A DNA stretch of 64,000 nucleotides, taken from NCBI GenBank assembly GCA_016705575.1, contig JADIXX010000002.1, forward strand, positions 1-64,000, written 5' to 3'. The position numbers and the translations under genes are program-made. Within the stretch, counting starts at the first letter, position 1, and the number at the start of each line of letters is the position of its first letter. Positions 35,224-45,139 of this stretch are shown one piece after another. The stretch is from Candidatus Aalborgicola defluviihabitans. GTDB taxonomy: Bacteria > Pseudomonadota > Gammaproteobacteria > Burkholderiales > Burkholderiaceae_C. Below the pieces are notes generated by a model. The model was not told where the DNA came from, searched no databases, and saw nothing but the letters and a program-made list of their open reading frames with translations.

Positions 35224-36282
35224 TTAACGCAATTTGGGGTCCAGCGCATCGCGCAGGGCGTCGGTCAACAGCGCAAAAGCCGTTACAAAGGTGGCCATGA
35301 ACAGGGTCGCGGTTGCTAGTTGCCACCACTTGCCCTGCACCAGTTCGGTTTGTGCCTCAGCCAACATGGTGCCCCAGCTGACCATGTCAATGGGCACACC
35401 CAGGCCCAGGTAGGACAGAATGACCTCGGCCTTGATGAAACCCACCACATGCAGGCTCAACTGCACCAGCACCACGTGGCTGATGTTGGGCAGGATATGG
35501 GTGAACATGCGCGAGGCATGGCTGGCACCAATGGCTTCAGCCGCGCGCACGTACTCGCGCGAGCGGTGCTTCATGTACTCGGCGCGCACCAGCCGGTAGA
35601 TGCCCGTCCAGCCAACAAGACTGAGAATGATGACCACGGTCCAGACACCACTACCCAGAGTGCTTGCCAGTGGCCCGGACTTGAGCACTGCCGCCAGCGC
35701 GAACACCAGCAAGATATAGGGAATCGCGGTGAATACGTTGTAAACCCACTCCAGAAAATCGCCTATGGGTCCCCCGAAATAGCCGCCAATGGCCCCGAGA
35801 ACGGTCCCGATGAGCGTCGCAAACAAGGCGGCCGTCAGCCCAACCGTAATGGACACCTGCGCGCCTTTGACCACCTTGCTGAACACGTCGCGACCCTGCT
35901 GGTCAGCGCCAAAGGGCAGCGTGTCGGCCTTCACCGTCACCGTAGTCTTGAATTGGGCAGCGCGCTCGTCCCACTCCTTGTAGCGCGGTGCCAGGGGGTC
36001 CACGTCGCTGATGTCCACATTCGGTCCGGCAACGGTTTCCACGATGGCGGTCTGGGTGCCATCGGCAATTTTGCCCACCAGGGTTGGCGCGGCAAAGGGC
36101 ACGGCCACCTCTTTCTGCCAGTCTTTGGCCACCAGACCCAACTGCGCAGCCAGCACCAGTACGATAAACAGCAAGGTGATGTAAAGCGACACCATGCCGA
36201 CCCGGTCCGTCTTCAGGCGTAACCACGCCTGCTTCCAGACGCCGGGTGACTGGGGCAGCGATTGCAAAATATCGGTACTCAT
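35224..36282 (-). CDS. Peptide-type ABC importer, permease (YejE/DppC-like)
   Basis: 352 residues with the DppC/OppC layout: one helix near residues 30-50, a periplasmic stretch, then the core permease with about five helices. FGADQQGRDVFSKVVKGAQVSITVGL is the C-family hallmark before the core, and RSREYVRAAEAIGASHASRMFTHILPN is the EAA loop. It overlaps the upstream permease by 4 bp (36279-36282). Confidence 0.92.
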   Translation of the reverse strand: MSTDILQSLPQSPGVWKQAWLRLKTDRVGMVSLYITLLFIVLVLAAQLGLVAKDWQKEVAVPFAAPTLVGKIADGTQTAIVETVAGPNVDISDVDPLAPRYKEWDERAAQFKTTVTVKADTLPFGADQQGRDVFSKVVKGAQVSITVGLTAALFATLIGTVLGAIGGYFGGPIGDFLEWVYNVFTAIPYILLVFALAAVLKSGPLASTLGSGVWTVVIILSLVGWTGIYRLVRAEYMKHRSREYVRAAEAIGASHASRMFTHILPNISHVVLVQLSLHVVGFIKAEVILSYLGLGVPIDMVSWGTMLAEAQTELVQGKWWQLATATLFMATFVTAFALLTDALRDALDPKLR

Positions 36283-37217
36283 TTCAGCGTCACCCTTGGA
36301 TCAACAAACTTGTACAACACATCGGTGATCAGGTTGATCACCATCGTCAGCGCGGCCAGATACACCGTGGCAGCCTGAATCACGGGGTAATCGCTGCGGT
36401 TGACCGCCACCAGAATCTCGCGCCCCAGCCCGGGGATGGAGAAGAACACTTCGATCAGGAAGGAGCCAATGAACACACCCGGCAAGCCGGTGGCCACGTT
36501 CGTCAAAATGGGGATCATTGCGTTGCGCAGCACATGCTTGAACAGAATGGCGTTCTCCGATACCCCCTTTGCGCGCGCGGTGCGTACATAGTCTTGGCCA
36601 ATCTCATCCAGAAAGAAGCTGCGGTACAGACGCGTCTGCGGCGCCAGGCTGACCAGCACTGCCAAAAATACGGGCAAAGGCGCATAGGTCACCAGGTTCG
36701 TCCAGACGCTGTTGCTCCAACCCTGCACCGGGAACCAGCCCAGCACAAAGCCAAACAGGTACTGACCGACGATGATGTAGACCAAAAAGCTGATTGACAG
36801 TGCCACAGTGGTGACAATCATGATGGCACGGTCGGTCAGGCTGCCACGCACATAGGCCACGGCGAGACCTGCGCCAATGGCCAGCACCACCTCCAGCAGC
36901 AGGATCGGAATCATGATCGTCAGCGTTGCAGGAAGGCGGGTGGCAAAAATATCTGAGATGGCCTCGTTCGTGGTCCAGCTCTTGCCCCAGTTGAAGGTGA
37001 ACACCTGCTGCACAAACACCCAAAGCTGCTCGGGGACTGATTTGTCCAGACCCAGTTGCGCCCGCAGTGAAGCCAGTCGTTCGGGCGAGGCCTTCAATCC
37101 GGCCATGATTTCGACTGGATCGCCCCCGAACAGTTTGAACAGGAAGAAGATGAGCAGAATCACCCCCAGCAGGGTGGGAAGCATTTGCCAGATGCGTCGC
37201 AGGATGTAGGAAAGCAT
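36279..37217 (-). CDS. Peptide-type ABC importer, permease (YejB/DppB-like)
   Basis: 312 residues. The start MLSYILRRIWQMLPTLLGVILLIFFLFKLFGGDPVE is the DppB-type first helix, and DYVRTARAKGVSENAILFKHVLRNAMIP is the EAA loop. About six membrane helices. It heads the leftward operon; the 100-bp gap to 37318 must hold promoters for it and for the divergent binding protein. Confidence 0.92.
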   Translation of the reverse strand: MLSYILRRIWQMLPTLLGVILLIFFLFKLFGGDPVEIMAGLKASPERLASLRAQLGLDKSVPEQLWVFVQQVFTFNWGKSWTTNEAISDIFATRLPATLTIMIPILLLEVVLAIGAGLAVAYVRGSLTDRAIMIVTTVALSISFLVYIIVGQYLFGFVLGWFPVQGWSNSVWTNLVTYAPLPVFLAVLVSLAPQTRLYRSFFLDEIGQDYVRTARAKGVSENAILFKHVLRNAMIPILTNVATGLPGVFIGSFLIEVFFSIPGLGREILVAVNRSDYPVIQAATVYLAALTMVINLITDVLYKFVDPRVTLK

Positions 37218-37317
37218 ATATTGAGAAGACTAAGGTTAAACGCTGATGCAGCGGAACAAGGCGCGGATTATGCTTCCATGTTTTGCTTTAGGCATTGGTG
37301 TTTGTATGAGGGTGACT

Positions 37318-39129
37318 ATGGGTTTAGGAAAAATAGGCGTGGTCTTGGCAGTGCTGTGCTGGGGTTTTGGCGCCAGTGGGGAGACTCCGAGCAAGCCACA
37401 AGCTGCGAAGGTCTTGCGTTATGCATTTGAAATTGCCGAGACCGGATTCGACCCGGCGCAGATTTCAGACTACTACTCGCGCACGGCCACCGAGAACATG
37501 TTTGACGCGCTGTACCGCTACGACTACCTAGCGCGGCCCGCCAAGGTGATTCCCAATGTAGCGGACGGCATGCCAGTCATCACTGATGACTTCAGGAACT
37601 ACACCATCAAGGTCAAGCCTGGCATCTACTTTGCCGATGACCCCGCTTTTGGCGGCAAGAAGCGTGAGTTGACCGCACAGGATTTTGTTTACACATTCAA
37701 ACGAATTTTTGATCCCAAGACCAAGGCCCAGATCTATCCCGATCTGGAAGAGGTCAAGCTGCTGGGCATGGATGCCCTGCGCCGTGCGGCCGAAAAACCG
37801 GGTGCCAGCTTCAACTATGACACCGATGTTGAAGGGCTGCGCGCACTGGATCGCTACACCATCCAGTTCAAGATGCTGGAATCCAAACCTCGCTTCATCT
37901 ACCTGCTGACGGAGTCCAGCGTCCTAGGCGTGGTGGCGCGTGAGGTGGTTGAAAAGTATGGCGACAAGATCATGGAGCACCCGGTGGGTACCGGGCCTTT
38001 CAAGCTGGACCAGTGGACGCGCTCGTCCAAGATCACATTTGTGAAAAACCCGAATTTCCGCGAAGAGTATTACGAAGCGGAGCCACCAGCCGACGACGAA
38101 CTGTCGCAGGAAATCTACCGACAGATGAAGGGCAAACGCATTCCTGTCGTGGACAAGGTGGAAATTTCCATCATTGACGAAGTGCAGCCGCGCTGGCTCT
38201 CGTTCCTAGGCAATGAACATGACTTTTTGATGTACTTGCCCGCTCAATTTGCCAACCAGGTCATCCCCAACAACAAACTGGCTCCCAATCTGGTTAAAAA
38301 AGGCATACGCATAGAACGATATGCTGCACCTGAAGTGACCTTCTCCTACTTCAACATGGAAAATCCCACGGTTGGGGGCAACACTGTCGACAAAGTAGCA
38401 TTGCGCCGAGCGATTGCGCTGGCCTACAACACGGAGGAAGAAATTCGCGTGCCCCGGCGCAACCAGGCCATAGCGGCCCAGGGTGTCGTTCCGCCGAACA
38501 CCTGGGGCTACGATCCCAAGTTCAAGTCCGAAATGAGCGACTACAACCCAGCACGCGCCAAGGCGCTATTGGACATGTTTGGTTATGTGGACAAAGACGG
38601 CGATGGCTGGCGCGACATGCCTGACGGCAGTCCACTGGTGCTGGAATACGCCACATCACCTTCTGCGGCCGATCGCGAGCTCAACGAAGTGTGGAAGAAG
38701 AGCATGACAGCAGTGGGCATCCAGGTCGTGTTCAAGACTGCCAAATGGCCCGAAAACCTGAAGGCGGCCCGTGCTGGCAAGGTCATGATGTGGGGGCTTG
38801 GCAACTCAGCCTCTTCGCCAGACGGAGGTAGTTTTCTGGATTTTGGTTACGGCCCGCAAAAGTTTGAAGGCAATCTGGCAGCTTTCCAAAACGACGAGTA
38901 CGACAAACTCTACCGCCAGCAAGTGGTGATGCCCGATGGCCCTGACCGTCTGGCCATCATGCAGAAGATGGTCAAAATCCTGGTCACCTACATGCCTTAC
39001 AAGTTCAACACCCACCGCATCCGCACCGATGTAATGCAGCCTTGGCTAATCGGTTACCGCCGCCATCCAACATCGCGCGCGTTCTGGCGCTACGTTGACA
39101 TTGATCTGAGTAAGCTACCCAAGCCATAG
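37318..39129 (+). CDS. Family-5 peptide-type solute-binding protein, partner of the leftward importer
   Basis: About 603 residues (627 if the ATG at 37246 is used). The start at 37318 was chosen because GAGGG lies 5 bases before it and MGLGKIGVVLAVLCWGFGASG is a clean signal peptide. Family features: FDPAQISDYYSRTATENMFDALYRYD, YTIKVKPGIYFADDPAFGG, QDFVYTFKRIFDP, and VGTGPFKLDQW. A DKDGDGWRD segment near residue 425 looks like a calcium-binding loop. It is divergent from the permease-ATPase operon, as is common for such systems, and it could also be shared with the Opp system downstream. Confidence 0.9.
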   Translation: MGLGKIGVVLAVLCWGFGASGETPSKPQAAKVLRYAFEIAETGFDPAQISDYYSRTATENMFDALYRYDYLARPAKVIPNVADGMPVITDDFRNYTIKVKPGIYFADDPAFGGKKRELTAQDFVYTFKRIFDPKTKAQIYPDLEEVKLLGMDALRRAAEKPGASFNYDTDVEGLRALDRYTIQFKMLESKPRFIYLLTESSVLGVVAREVVEKYGDKIMEHPVGTGPFKLDQWTRSSKITFVKNPNFREEYYEAEPPADDELSQEIYRQMKGKRIPVVDKVEISIIDEVQPRWLSFLGNEHDFLMYLPAQFANQVIPNNKLAPNLVKKGIRIERYAAPEVTFSYFNMENPTVGGNTVDKVALRRAIALAYNTEEEIRVPRRNQAIAAQGVVPPNTWGYDPKFKSEMSDYNPARAKALLDMFGYVDKDGDGWRDMPDGSPLVLEYATSPSAADRELNEVWKKSMTAVGIQVVFKTAKWPENLKAARAGKVMMWGLGNSASSPDGGSFLDFGYGPQKFEGNLAAFQNDEYDKLYRQQVVMPDGPDRLAIMQKMVKILVTYMPYKFNTHRIRTDVMQPWLIGYRRHPTSRAFWRYVDIDLSKLPKP

Positions 39130-39277
39130 AGGGTTTACCCGCCCATTCCCACATCAGCGAAAGTGGGGCCAGCCTCTACAATCCTGCACTTTCGTCCAAT
39201 GCTTATCTTGCAACCCGGCGGGACAGACTGACGTTCGCACAACGAACCCCGGCAGTCCTCACACGATTAGGAATACC

Positions 39278-40888
39278 ATGCAATCGCGCATCAATCTGAC
39301 GGCCGTAGCGGCCCTGACCCTTGCCATAGCTGGCCCCACTCTGGCTGCCATCATTCCGCCCGGTACCGTACTGAATCCCACGCAAACTTTTATCCGCTCC
39401 AACGGCTCCGAGCCTGAGAGCATGGACCCTGCCGTGGCTGAGACCGTTCCGGCCAACCAAATCTTGCGCGATTTGTTCGAGGGGCTGACGGCCACCGACA
39501 CCGCAGGCAAAACTGTCCCCGGTGTGGCCGAGAGCTGGAAGCAGACCAACCCCACCACCTGGGTCTTCAAGCTGCGCACCAACGCCAAGTTCTCCAATGG
39601 CGACCCCGTCACGGCAGACGATTTTGTCTATGGCATTCGCCGCTTTGTAGACCCCAAGACGGCCTCGCCCTATGCGACCACGTTTGGTGTCTTTTTGCTC
39701 AACGGCCTGGAAATCGCGCAAGGTAAAAAACCCACCAGCGAATTGGGCGTGAAGGCGTTGGACAAACATACGCTGGAGATCAAGACCCTGGACCCGGTCG
39801 CTTTCCTGCCGGAACTGGTGTCCAACACCCAATTGGGCCCGGTTCATAAGGCCACAATTGAGAAATGGGGCAAAGAGTGGGTCAAGCCAGGGCATTCGGT
39901 GGGTAATGGCGCGTTTGTGCTCAAGGACTGGCAGGTGAATAACCGCATTGTGGTCGAAAAGAACCCGCAATACTGGGATGCCGCCAACGTGCAACTTACC
40001 AAGGTAACCTACTTGCCCATTGAAGACCAGTTTGCCGATATCAAACTGTGGGAGTCGGGAGAAACCGATTACGTCTACCAGATGCCTCCTGGCGTGTTCG
40101 AGAAATACAAGGCGCAATACCCCAAGGAACTGCGAAACCAGGCCATCATCGGGTTGCGCTACTACGACTTTCAAACCAAAGACCCCGCGTTCAAAGATGT
40201 GCGGGTGCGCAAGGCGCTCTCCATGGTTATTGACCGCGAAATACTGTCCAAACGCGTTACCGCCGATGGCCAGGCACCTGCCTATAGCCTGATTGTTGCC
40301 GGCGTTGTGGGGGCCGACCCCACCCCCTACGAATGGTCTACCTGGCCCATGGCCAAGCGCGTGGCCGAGGCCAAGAAGCTGCTGGCCGAAGCGGGCGTAA
40401 AGCCTGGCACCAAATACACGTTCTCGTACAACACCAGCGATTACCACAAAAAAATGGCCATTTTTGCTGCTTCCGAGTGGAAGACCAAACTGGGGATCAT
40501 CCTGGAAACCGAGGCCATGGAGTTCAAGGTACTGGCCAAGAAGCGCCATGATGGCGCATACCAAATTGGCCGCCAAGGCTGGCTGGCCGACTACAACGAT
40601 GCGACCACGTTCCTTGCGTTGGTGCGTTGCGATTCGGACCAGAACACCAACTTCTATTGCGATCGCGACGCCGAAGCCCTGATTCAAAAAGGAACGCAGT
40701 CCGCTGACCCGGTCAAGCGCAAGGCGCTTCTGACCGAAGCATCCAAGAAGATCATGGATGGCTATCCCATCATTCCCCTGTTGCAGTATTCCTTGCCACG
40801 TCTGATCAAACCCTATGTGGGTGGCTACTCGGAATTGAATCCACAGGATCATTACCGTAGTAAAGACTTCTACATCATCAAGCACTAG
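39278..40888 (+). CDS. oppA: Oligopeptide-binding protein (OppA/MppA-like)
   Basis: 536 residues, the length of OppA. Signal peptide MQSRINLTAVAALTLAIAGPTLAA, then GSEPESMDPAVAETVPANQILRDLFEGLTATD, which is the hallmark opening of the OppA group, and VGNGAFVLKDWQVNNRIVVEKNPQYWD. AGGA lies 5 bases before the ATG. It heads an oppABCDF operon that runs to 44809. The preceding 148 bp include its promoter region. Confidence 0.93.
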   Translation: MQSRINLTAVAALTLAIAGPTLAAIIPPGTVLNPTQTFIRSNGSEPESMDPAVAETVPANQILRDLFEGLTATDTAGKTVPGVAESWKQTNPTTWVFKLRTNAKFSNGDPVTADDFVYGIRRFVDPKTASPYATTFGVFLLNGLEIAQGKKPTSELGVKALDKHTLEIKTLDPVAFLPELVSNTQLGPVHKATIEKWGKEWVKPGHSVGNGAFVLKDWQVNNRIVVEKNPQYWDAANVQLTKVTYLPIEDQFADIKLWESGETDYVYQMPPGVFEKYKAQYPKELRNQAIIGLRYYDFQTKDPAFKDVRVRKALSMVIDREILSKRVTADGQAPAYSLIVAGVVGADPTPYEWSTWPMAKRVAEAKKLLAEAGVKPGTKYTFSYNTSDYHKKMAIFAASEWKTKLGIILETEAMEFKVLAKKRHDGAYQIGRQGWLADYNDATTFLALVRCDSDQNTNFYCDRDAEALIQKGTQSADPVKRKALLTEASKKIMDGYPIIPLLQYSLPRLIKPYVGGYSELNPQDHYRSKDFYIIKH

Positions 40889-40902
40889 GTCAGGCCGCTC
40901 CC

Positions 40903-41823
40903 ATGTGGACTTACACCTTGCGTCGCGTTCTGGCGACGATTCCGACGCTGCTGGCAGTTATCTCGGTTTGCTATTTTTTATTGCATGCCACACCCGGTGG
41001 CCCGTTTGATTCGGATCGTCAGGTGTCCGCTGCCGTGCTGGCCAACCTGCAGGCCAAATACCATCTGGATTTACCACTGTGGCAGCAGTACCTGCTGTAC
41101 CTCAAAGGCCTGCTGGGTGGCGATCTGGGTGCATCGTTTCGCTACGCCGACTGGACCGTGAACGAACTGGTTGGCAAGGCATTACCTATTTCCTTGGCTA
41201 TCGGCGGCACAGCCATGGTGCTGTCGTTGCTGATTGGCACGGCAGCCGGCATTTGGGCTGCACTGCGACAAAACAGCATGGTCGACCACGTGGTCATGTT
41301 GATCAGCAACGTGGGTAGCGTCTTTCCGTCCTTTGTGATGGGTCCGGTGTTGATACTGGTGTTTGCCATTGGCCTGGGCTGGCTACCCGCCGGCGGGTGG
41401 AATAATTTTTCCATTCGGTTCATGGTGCTGCCGGTGGCGTTGTTGACCTTCATCAATGTGGCCACCATCGGCCGCGTGATGCGCGGCAGCCTGATCGAAG
41501 TGATGCACAGCAACTTCATCCGCACCGCGCGCGCCAAGGGTCTGCCAGAAAGGGTGGTTGTCTTGCGCCATGCACTGAAACCCGCTTTGCTGCCGGTGGT
41601 GTCAACCCTGGGACCATTGGCTATCAGCTCAATCACGTCTGCACTGGTAACCGAGACTGTTTTCTCGCTACCCGGTCTGGGCAAGCTCATTGTCAATGGT
41701 GCGGGTAATCGCGACTACACCCTGGTGTTGGGTCTGGTGGTGCTGGTAACGGTGCTGGCGGTAACCATGAATTTGCTGGTCGATTTGGCCTACGCCTTGC
41801 TGGATCCCAAGATCCGCTATTGA
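40903..41823 (+). CDS. oppB: Oligopeptide ABC importer permease OppB
   Basis: 306 residues with six membrane helices. MWTYTLRRVLATIPTLLAVISVCYFLLHATPGGPFD is the OppB start, and NFIRTARAKGLPERVVVLRHALKPALLP is the EAA loop. It is 14 bp from oppA and its stop overlaps the open frame of oppC. Confidence 0.93.
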   Translation: MWTYTLRRVLATIPTLLAVISVCYFLLHATPGGPFDSDRQVSAAVLANLQAKYHLDLPLWQQYLLYLKGLLGGDLGASFRYADWTVNELVGKALPISLAIGGTAMVLSLLIGTAAGIWAALRQNSMVDHVVMLISNVGSVFPSFVMGPVLILVFAIGLGWLPAGGWNNFSIRFMVLPVALLTFINVATIGRVMRGSLIEVMHSNFIRTARAKGLPERVVVLRHALKPALLPVVSTLGPLAISSITSALVTETVFSLPGLGKLIVNGAGNRDYTLVLGLVVLVTVLAVTMNLLVDLAYALLDPKIRY

Positions 41824-41840
41824 TCGGTCCGCGCCGATTC

Positions 41841-42779
41841 GTGAACATTGGACCCAACGTGAATCCCCTGATACCCGCAAAACACGATGGCCTGGTGAAC
41901 AGCCTGAGCCAGTTGCCCGAACCGGGCAACCCACCGCGCAATCTTTGGGCGGATGCCCGCAGGCGCTTTTTTCGCAACAAGGCTGCGACCATCAGTCTGA
42001 TCGTGCTGACACTAATCATCCTGGCCTGCATCATTGGTCCGTGGGTGCTGCCCTTTGACTTTGACGCCGCTGATTGGGACGCCATGAGTGCGGCTCCGTC
42101 TATCACCAATGGCCATTACTGGGGCACCGATGATTCAGGCCGTGACCTGCTGGTGCGCAGCTTGATGGGTGGGCGCATTTCCTTGATGGTGGGTGTATTG
42201 GCTACCGTTGCATCGGTCACCGTGGGTATCGCTTGGGGCGCCGTGGCGGGGTTCATGGGCGGCAAGGTGGACGGATTCATGATGCGTATTGTGGACATGA
42301 TGTATGCCATTCCCTACCTGCTGATTGCAATTCTGCTGGTAACCATTTTGGGGCGTGAGTTCTACCTGGTGGTGATCACCATCACGGCGTTTTCGTGGAT
42401 GGACATGGCGCGCATCGTGCGCGGACAAACGCTGTCGCTGCGTTCACGCGAGTATGTGGAAGCGGCCCGCTCCATTGGCGTGCCCACCCTGCGCATCATC
42501 AGCAGCCACATCGTGCCCAACCTGCTGGGTATCGTGGTGATTTACACCACGGTTACCGTACCGGGAGTGATATTGACCGAGTCGGTACTGTCGTTCCTGG
42601 GGCTGGGCATTCAAGAGCCCATGACCAGTTGGGGCGTGCTGATTGCAGACGGCACCAAGGTGATGGATGTGTCGCCCTGGATCCTGCTGTTCCCGGGTGC
42701 CCTGCTTTCAATCACCCTTTACTGTTTTAACTTCATTGGCGACGGCATGCGCGATGCACTCGACCCAAAGGACCGCTGA
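41841..42779 (+). CDS. oppC: Oligopeptide ABC importer permease OppC
   Basis: About 312 residues. The start is uncertain: TTG 41820 overlaps the oppB stop, GTG codons lie at 41841 and 41859, and none has a strong ribosome-binding site; all give the same mature permease. NLWADARRRFFRNKAATISLIVLTLIILACIIGPWVLP is the first helix region, WGTDDSGRDLLVRSLMGGRISLMVGVLAT the OppC hallmark, and REYVEAARSIGVPTLRIISSHIVPN the EAA loop. Confidence 0.9.
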   Translation: MNIGPNVNPLIPAKHDGLVNSLSQLPEPGNPPRNLWADARRRFFRNKAATISLIVLTLIILACIIGPWVLPFDFDAADWDAMSAAPSITNGHYWGTDDSGRDLLVRSLMGGRISLMVGVLATVASVTVGIAWGAVAGFMGGKVDGFMMRIVDMMYAIPYLLIAILLVTILGREFYLVVITITAFSWMDMARIVRGQTLSLRSREYVEAARSIGVPTLRIISSHIVPNLLGIVVIYTTVTVPGVILTESVLSFLGLGIQEPMTSWGVLIADGTKVMDVSPWILLFPGALLSITLYCFNFIGDGMRDALDPKDR

Positions 42780-42782
42780 AGT

Positions 42783-43814
42783 ATGGCAACCGCACCCATG
42801 CATTTAATGGAAGTCAAACAACTGGGGGTCAAGTTCAAGACTCCGGACGGTTTGGTCAGTGCCGTCAACGGAATCAGCTTTACCCTGGACCGGGGCGAGA
42901 CCCTGGGCATCGTCGGCGAAAGTGGCTCCGGCAAGAGCCAATCCGTGCTGGCCATGATGGGCTTGCTTGCCACCAACGGCCAAGCCACCGGCCAGGTGCT
43001 TTACCTGGGGCAGGACTTGATCAGCATGCCCAAAGCGGATTTGAACCGCATCCGAGGCAACCGGGTTGCGATGATTTTCCAGGACCCCATGACCTCCCTG
43101 AACCCCTACCTCACGGTAGAGCGGCAAATGACTGAGGTGCTGGAGTTCCACAAGGGCATGAGCCGCAAGGATGCACGCGTCAAGGCAGTGCAGGCTCTAG
43201 ACGCCGTGAAGATGCCGGAAGCAGCGCGACGCATTGGCATGTACCCGCATGAATTTTCTGGTGGCATGCGCCAGCGGGTCATGATTGCGATGGCCTTGCT
43301 GTGTGAGCCCGACGTGTTGATTGCCGACGAGCCCACGACCGCGTTGGATGTCACCGTGCAGGCCCAAATCCTGATTCTGATGCGTGAACTGCAGCGGGAC
43401 TTTGGCACCGCCATTGTCATGATCACCCATGACCTGGGCGTAGTGGCCGGACTGTGTGATGAAGTCATGGTGTTGTATGGTGGCCAGGTCATGGAACAAG
43501 CCAATGCCGACGCCATCTTTTACCGGCCATCCCACCCCTATACCGCGGGTCTTTTGGCCGCCGTACCGCGGCTCGAAGGTGGCGATGCCCCCATGCTGGC
43601 GATTCCCGGCGCACCTCCCAATATGGCCAAACTACCGGCGGGTTGCCCTTTTACAGAGCGCTGCGCCATGGCATTGCCAAAATGCGGCACTGAACGACCG
43701 CCTTTTGCACCTGCAGCGCACGATGCCCAGGTGCTGCGTGCCTGCCACCTGGGTATTGACGACGTGACACGCAATCTGGAACGCCTGAAAATGGAACAAG
43801 GAGCCCGTGCATGA
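42783..43814 (+). CDS. oppD: Oligopeptide ABC importer ATPase OppD
   Basis: 343 residues. Walker A GESGSGKS (about 45-52), signature FSGGMRQRVMIAMALL, Walker B VLIADEPTTALDVTVQ. The C-terminal oligopeptide extension has CPFTERCAMALPKCGTERPPF, whose four Cys bind an iron-sulfur cluster in relatives. It is 3 bp from oppC and overlaps oppF by 4 bp. Confidence 0.94.
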   Translation: MATAPMHLMEVKQLGVKFKTPDGLVSAVNGISFTLDRGETLGIVGESGSGKSQSVLAMMGLLATNGQATGQVLYLGQDLISMPKADLNRIRGNRVAMIFQDPMTSLNPYLTVERQMTEVLEFHKGMSRKDARVKAVQALDAVKMPEAARRIGMYPHEFSGGMRQRVMIAMALLCEPDVLIADEPTTALDVTVQAQILILMRELQRDFGTAIVMITHDLGVVAGLCDEVMVLYGGQVMEQANADAIFYRPSHPYTAGLLAAVPRLEGGDAPMLAIPGAPPNMAKLPAGCPFTERCAMALPKCGTERPPFAPAAHDAQVLRACHLGIDDVTRNLERLKMEQGARA

Positions 43815-44809
43815 CCGATGCACTGACGCCCAACCAGCCATTACTGGCGGTCAAGGACCTGCGGGTTCATTTTCCGATTCGTGGCGACAACGCGTGGCCC
43901 TGGACGCCTACCCGGTTTCTCAAGGCCGTGGACGGTGTGTCCTTTGAGCTGCGCGCCGGAGAGACCTTGGGTATTGTGGGCGAGTCCGGTTGTGGCAAGT
44001 CGACCCTGGCCCGGGCTTTGCTGAATCTGGTCCCCATCACAGACGGTAGCGTGGTCTGGAACGGCGACGAAATGCGTGGCGCCAGTGCGCAAGCGTGGCA
44101 AGCCAAACGCAAAGCCGTTCAAATGATCTTCCAGGACCCACTGGCGTCGCTGGACCCACGCATGACCGTGGCGCAGATCATTGGCGAACCGCTGCGCACC
44201 CACGTTCCTGGTTTGAGCAACGCAGAGCACAACGAACGCGTGCTGGCCATGATGCTGCGGGTCGGACTGACTGCGCAGCAGATCAACCGCTACCCGCATG
44301 AATTTTCGGGTGGCCAATGCCAACGCATCGGCATTGCCCGGGCGCTGATTTTGAAGCCAAAGGTCGTGATTTGCGACGAACCGGTGTCGGCTCTGGACGT
44401 TTCCATTCAAGCGCAAATCATCAACCTGCTCAAGGAGTTGCAGGCAGAAATGGGCCTGGCGCTGATCTTTATCGCGCACGACCTTGCCGTGGTTAAACAC
44501 ATCAGCCAACGGGTGATGGTTATGTACCTGGGCCGGGCCATGGAACTGGCACAAAAGCATGCGCTGTATGACTCCCCGAGTCACCCGTACACGCAGGCAT
44601 TGTTGTCTGCCATCCCCGTTCCGGACCCACGCGTGGAACGCGGCAAATCGCTGCAATTACTGCAAGGTGACTTACCTTCACCCATCAATCCACCCTCCGG
44701 CTGCGTGTTCCGTACGCGTTGCCCCAAGGCCATTGCCGAATGTGCACTGGCAGTGCCGGCCCTGCGCGTGATCACAACCGAAACTCAATCTGCCTGTATT
44801 TTGAGTTGA
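43811..44809 (+). CDS. oppF: Oligopeptide ABC importer ATPase OppF
   Basis: 332 residues. Walker A GESGCGKS, signature FSGGQCQRIGIARALI (Cys where Arg is usual), Walker B VVICDEPVSALDVSIQ, and a C-terminal CVFRTRCPKAIAECA segment with Cys ligands. It ends the operon; no clear terminator follows within 50 bp. Confidence 0.94.
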   Translation: MTDALTPNQPLLAVKDLRVHFPIRGDNAWPWTPTRFLKAVDGVSFELRAGETLGIVGESGCGKSTLARALLNLVPITDGSVVWNGDEMRGASAQAWQAKRKAVQMIFQDPLASLDPRMTVAQIIGEPLRTHVPGLSNAEHNERVLAMMLRVGLTAQQINRYPHEFSGGQCQRIGIARALILKPKVVICDEPVSALDVSIQAQIINLLKELQAEMGLALIFIAHDLAVVKHISQRVMVMYLGRAMELAQKHALYDSPSHPYTQALLSAIPVPDPRVERGKSLQLLQGDLPSPINPPSGCVFRTRCPKAIAECALAVPALRVITTETQSACILS

Positions 44810-45139
44810 GTGGGCGTCCCTTCCCCTCGGTTGGGATGACGGTCAAACAGTATTTGTATCTATTCGTTGTACTTATGTAACAGTATGGAAACTTTTGCTG
44901 AAACTCCTTATTTACAAAACACTGACGGCCTTTTTAACATGGCGTACGGAAGTTATTTTTCTGCCGGGTCCGTTTTTTGCTGAAACGGGTCCTCAGTCAC
45001 AAATAGCTGATGAAACTGTAAGTGGGTCCGCACTTTCTTGGATTGGTGGTTTTACAAAAACCCCCATACGAGGGCGTGTTGGCCGTCAAACCATTGACAG
45101 GGAGGAATGAGACTCCCGAAACTTTTTGGAGATATCTCT
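44810..45139. other. Intergenic region before the TonB-dependent receptor
   Basis: About 330 bases between oppF and the receptor gene. It must carry the receptor promoter. TTTGCTGAAAC occurs twice (near 44892 and 44975), but no known operator was recognised. GGAG 8 bases before 45140 sets the receptor start. Confidence 0.45.

Noticed and set aside
39130..39277. CCCAC...GTGGG hairpin after the binding-protein gene as a terminator
   Set aside because: The stem is only five base pairs and no T run follows.
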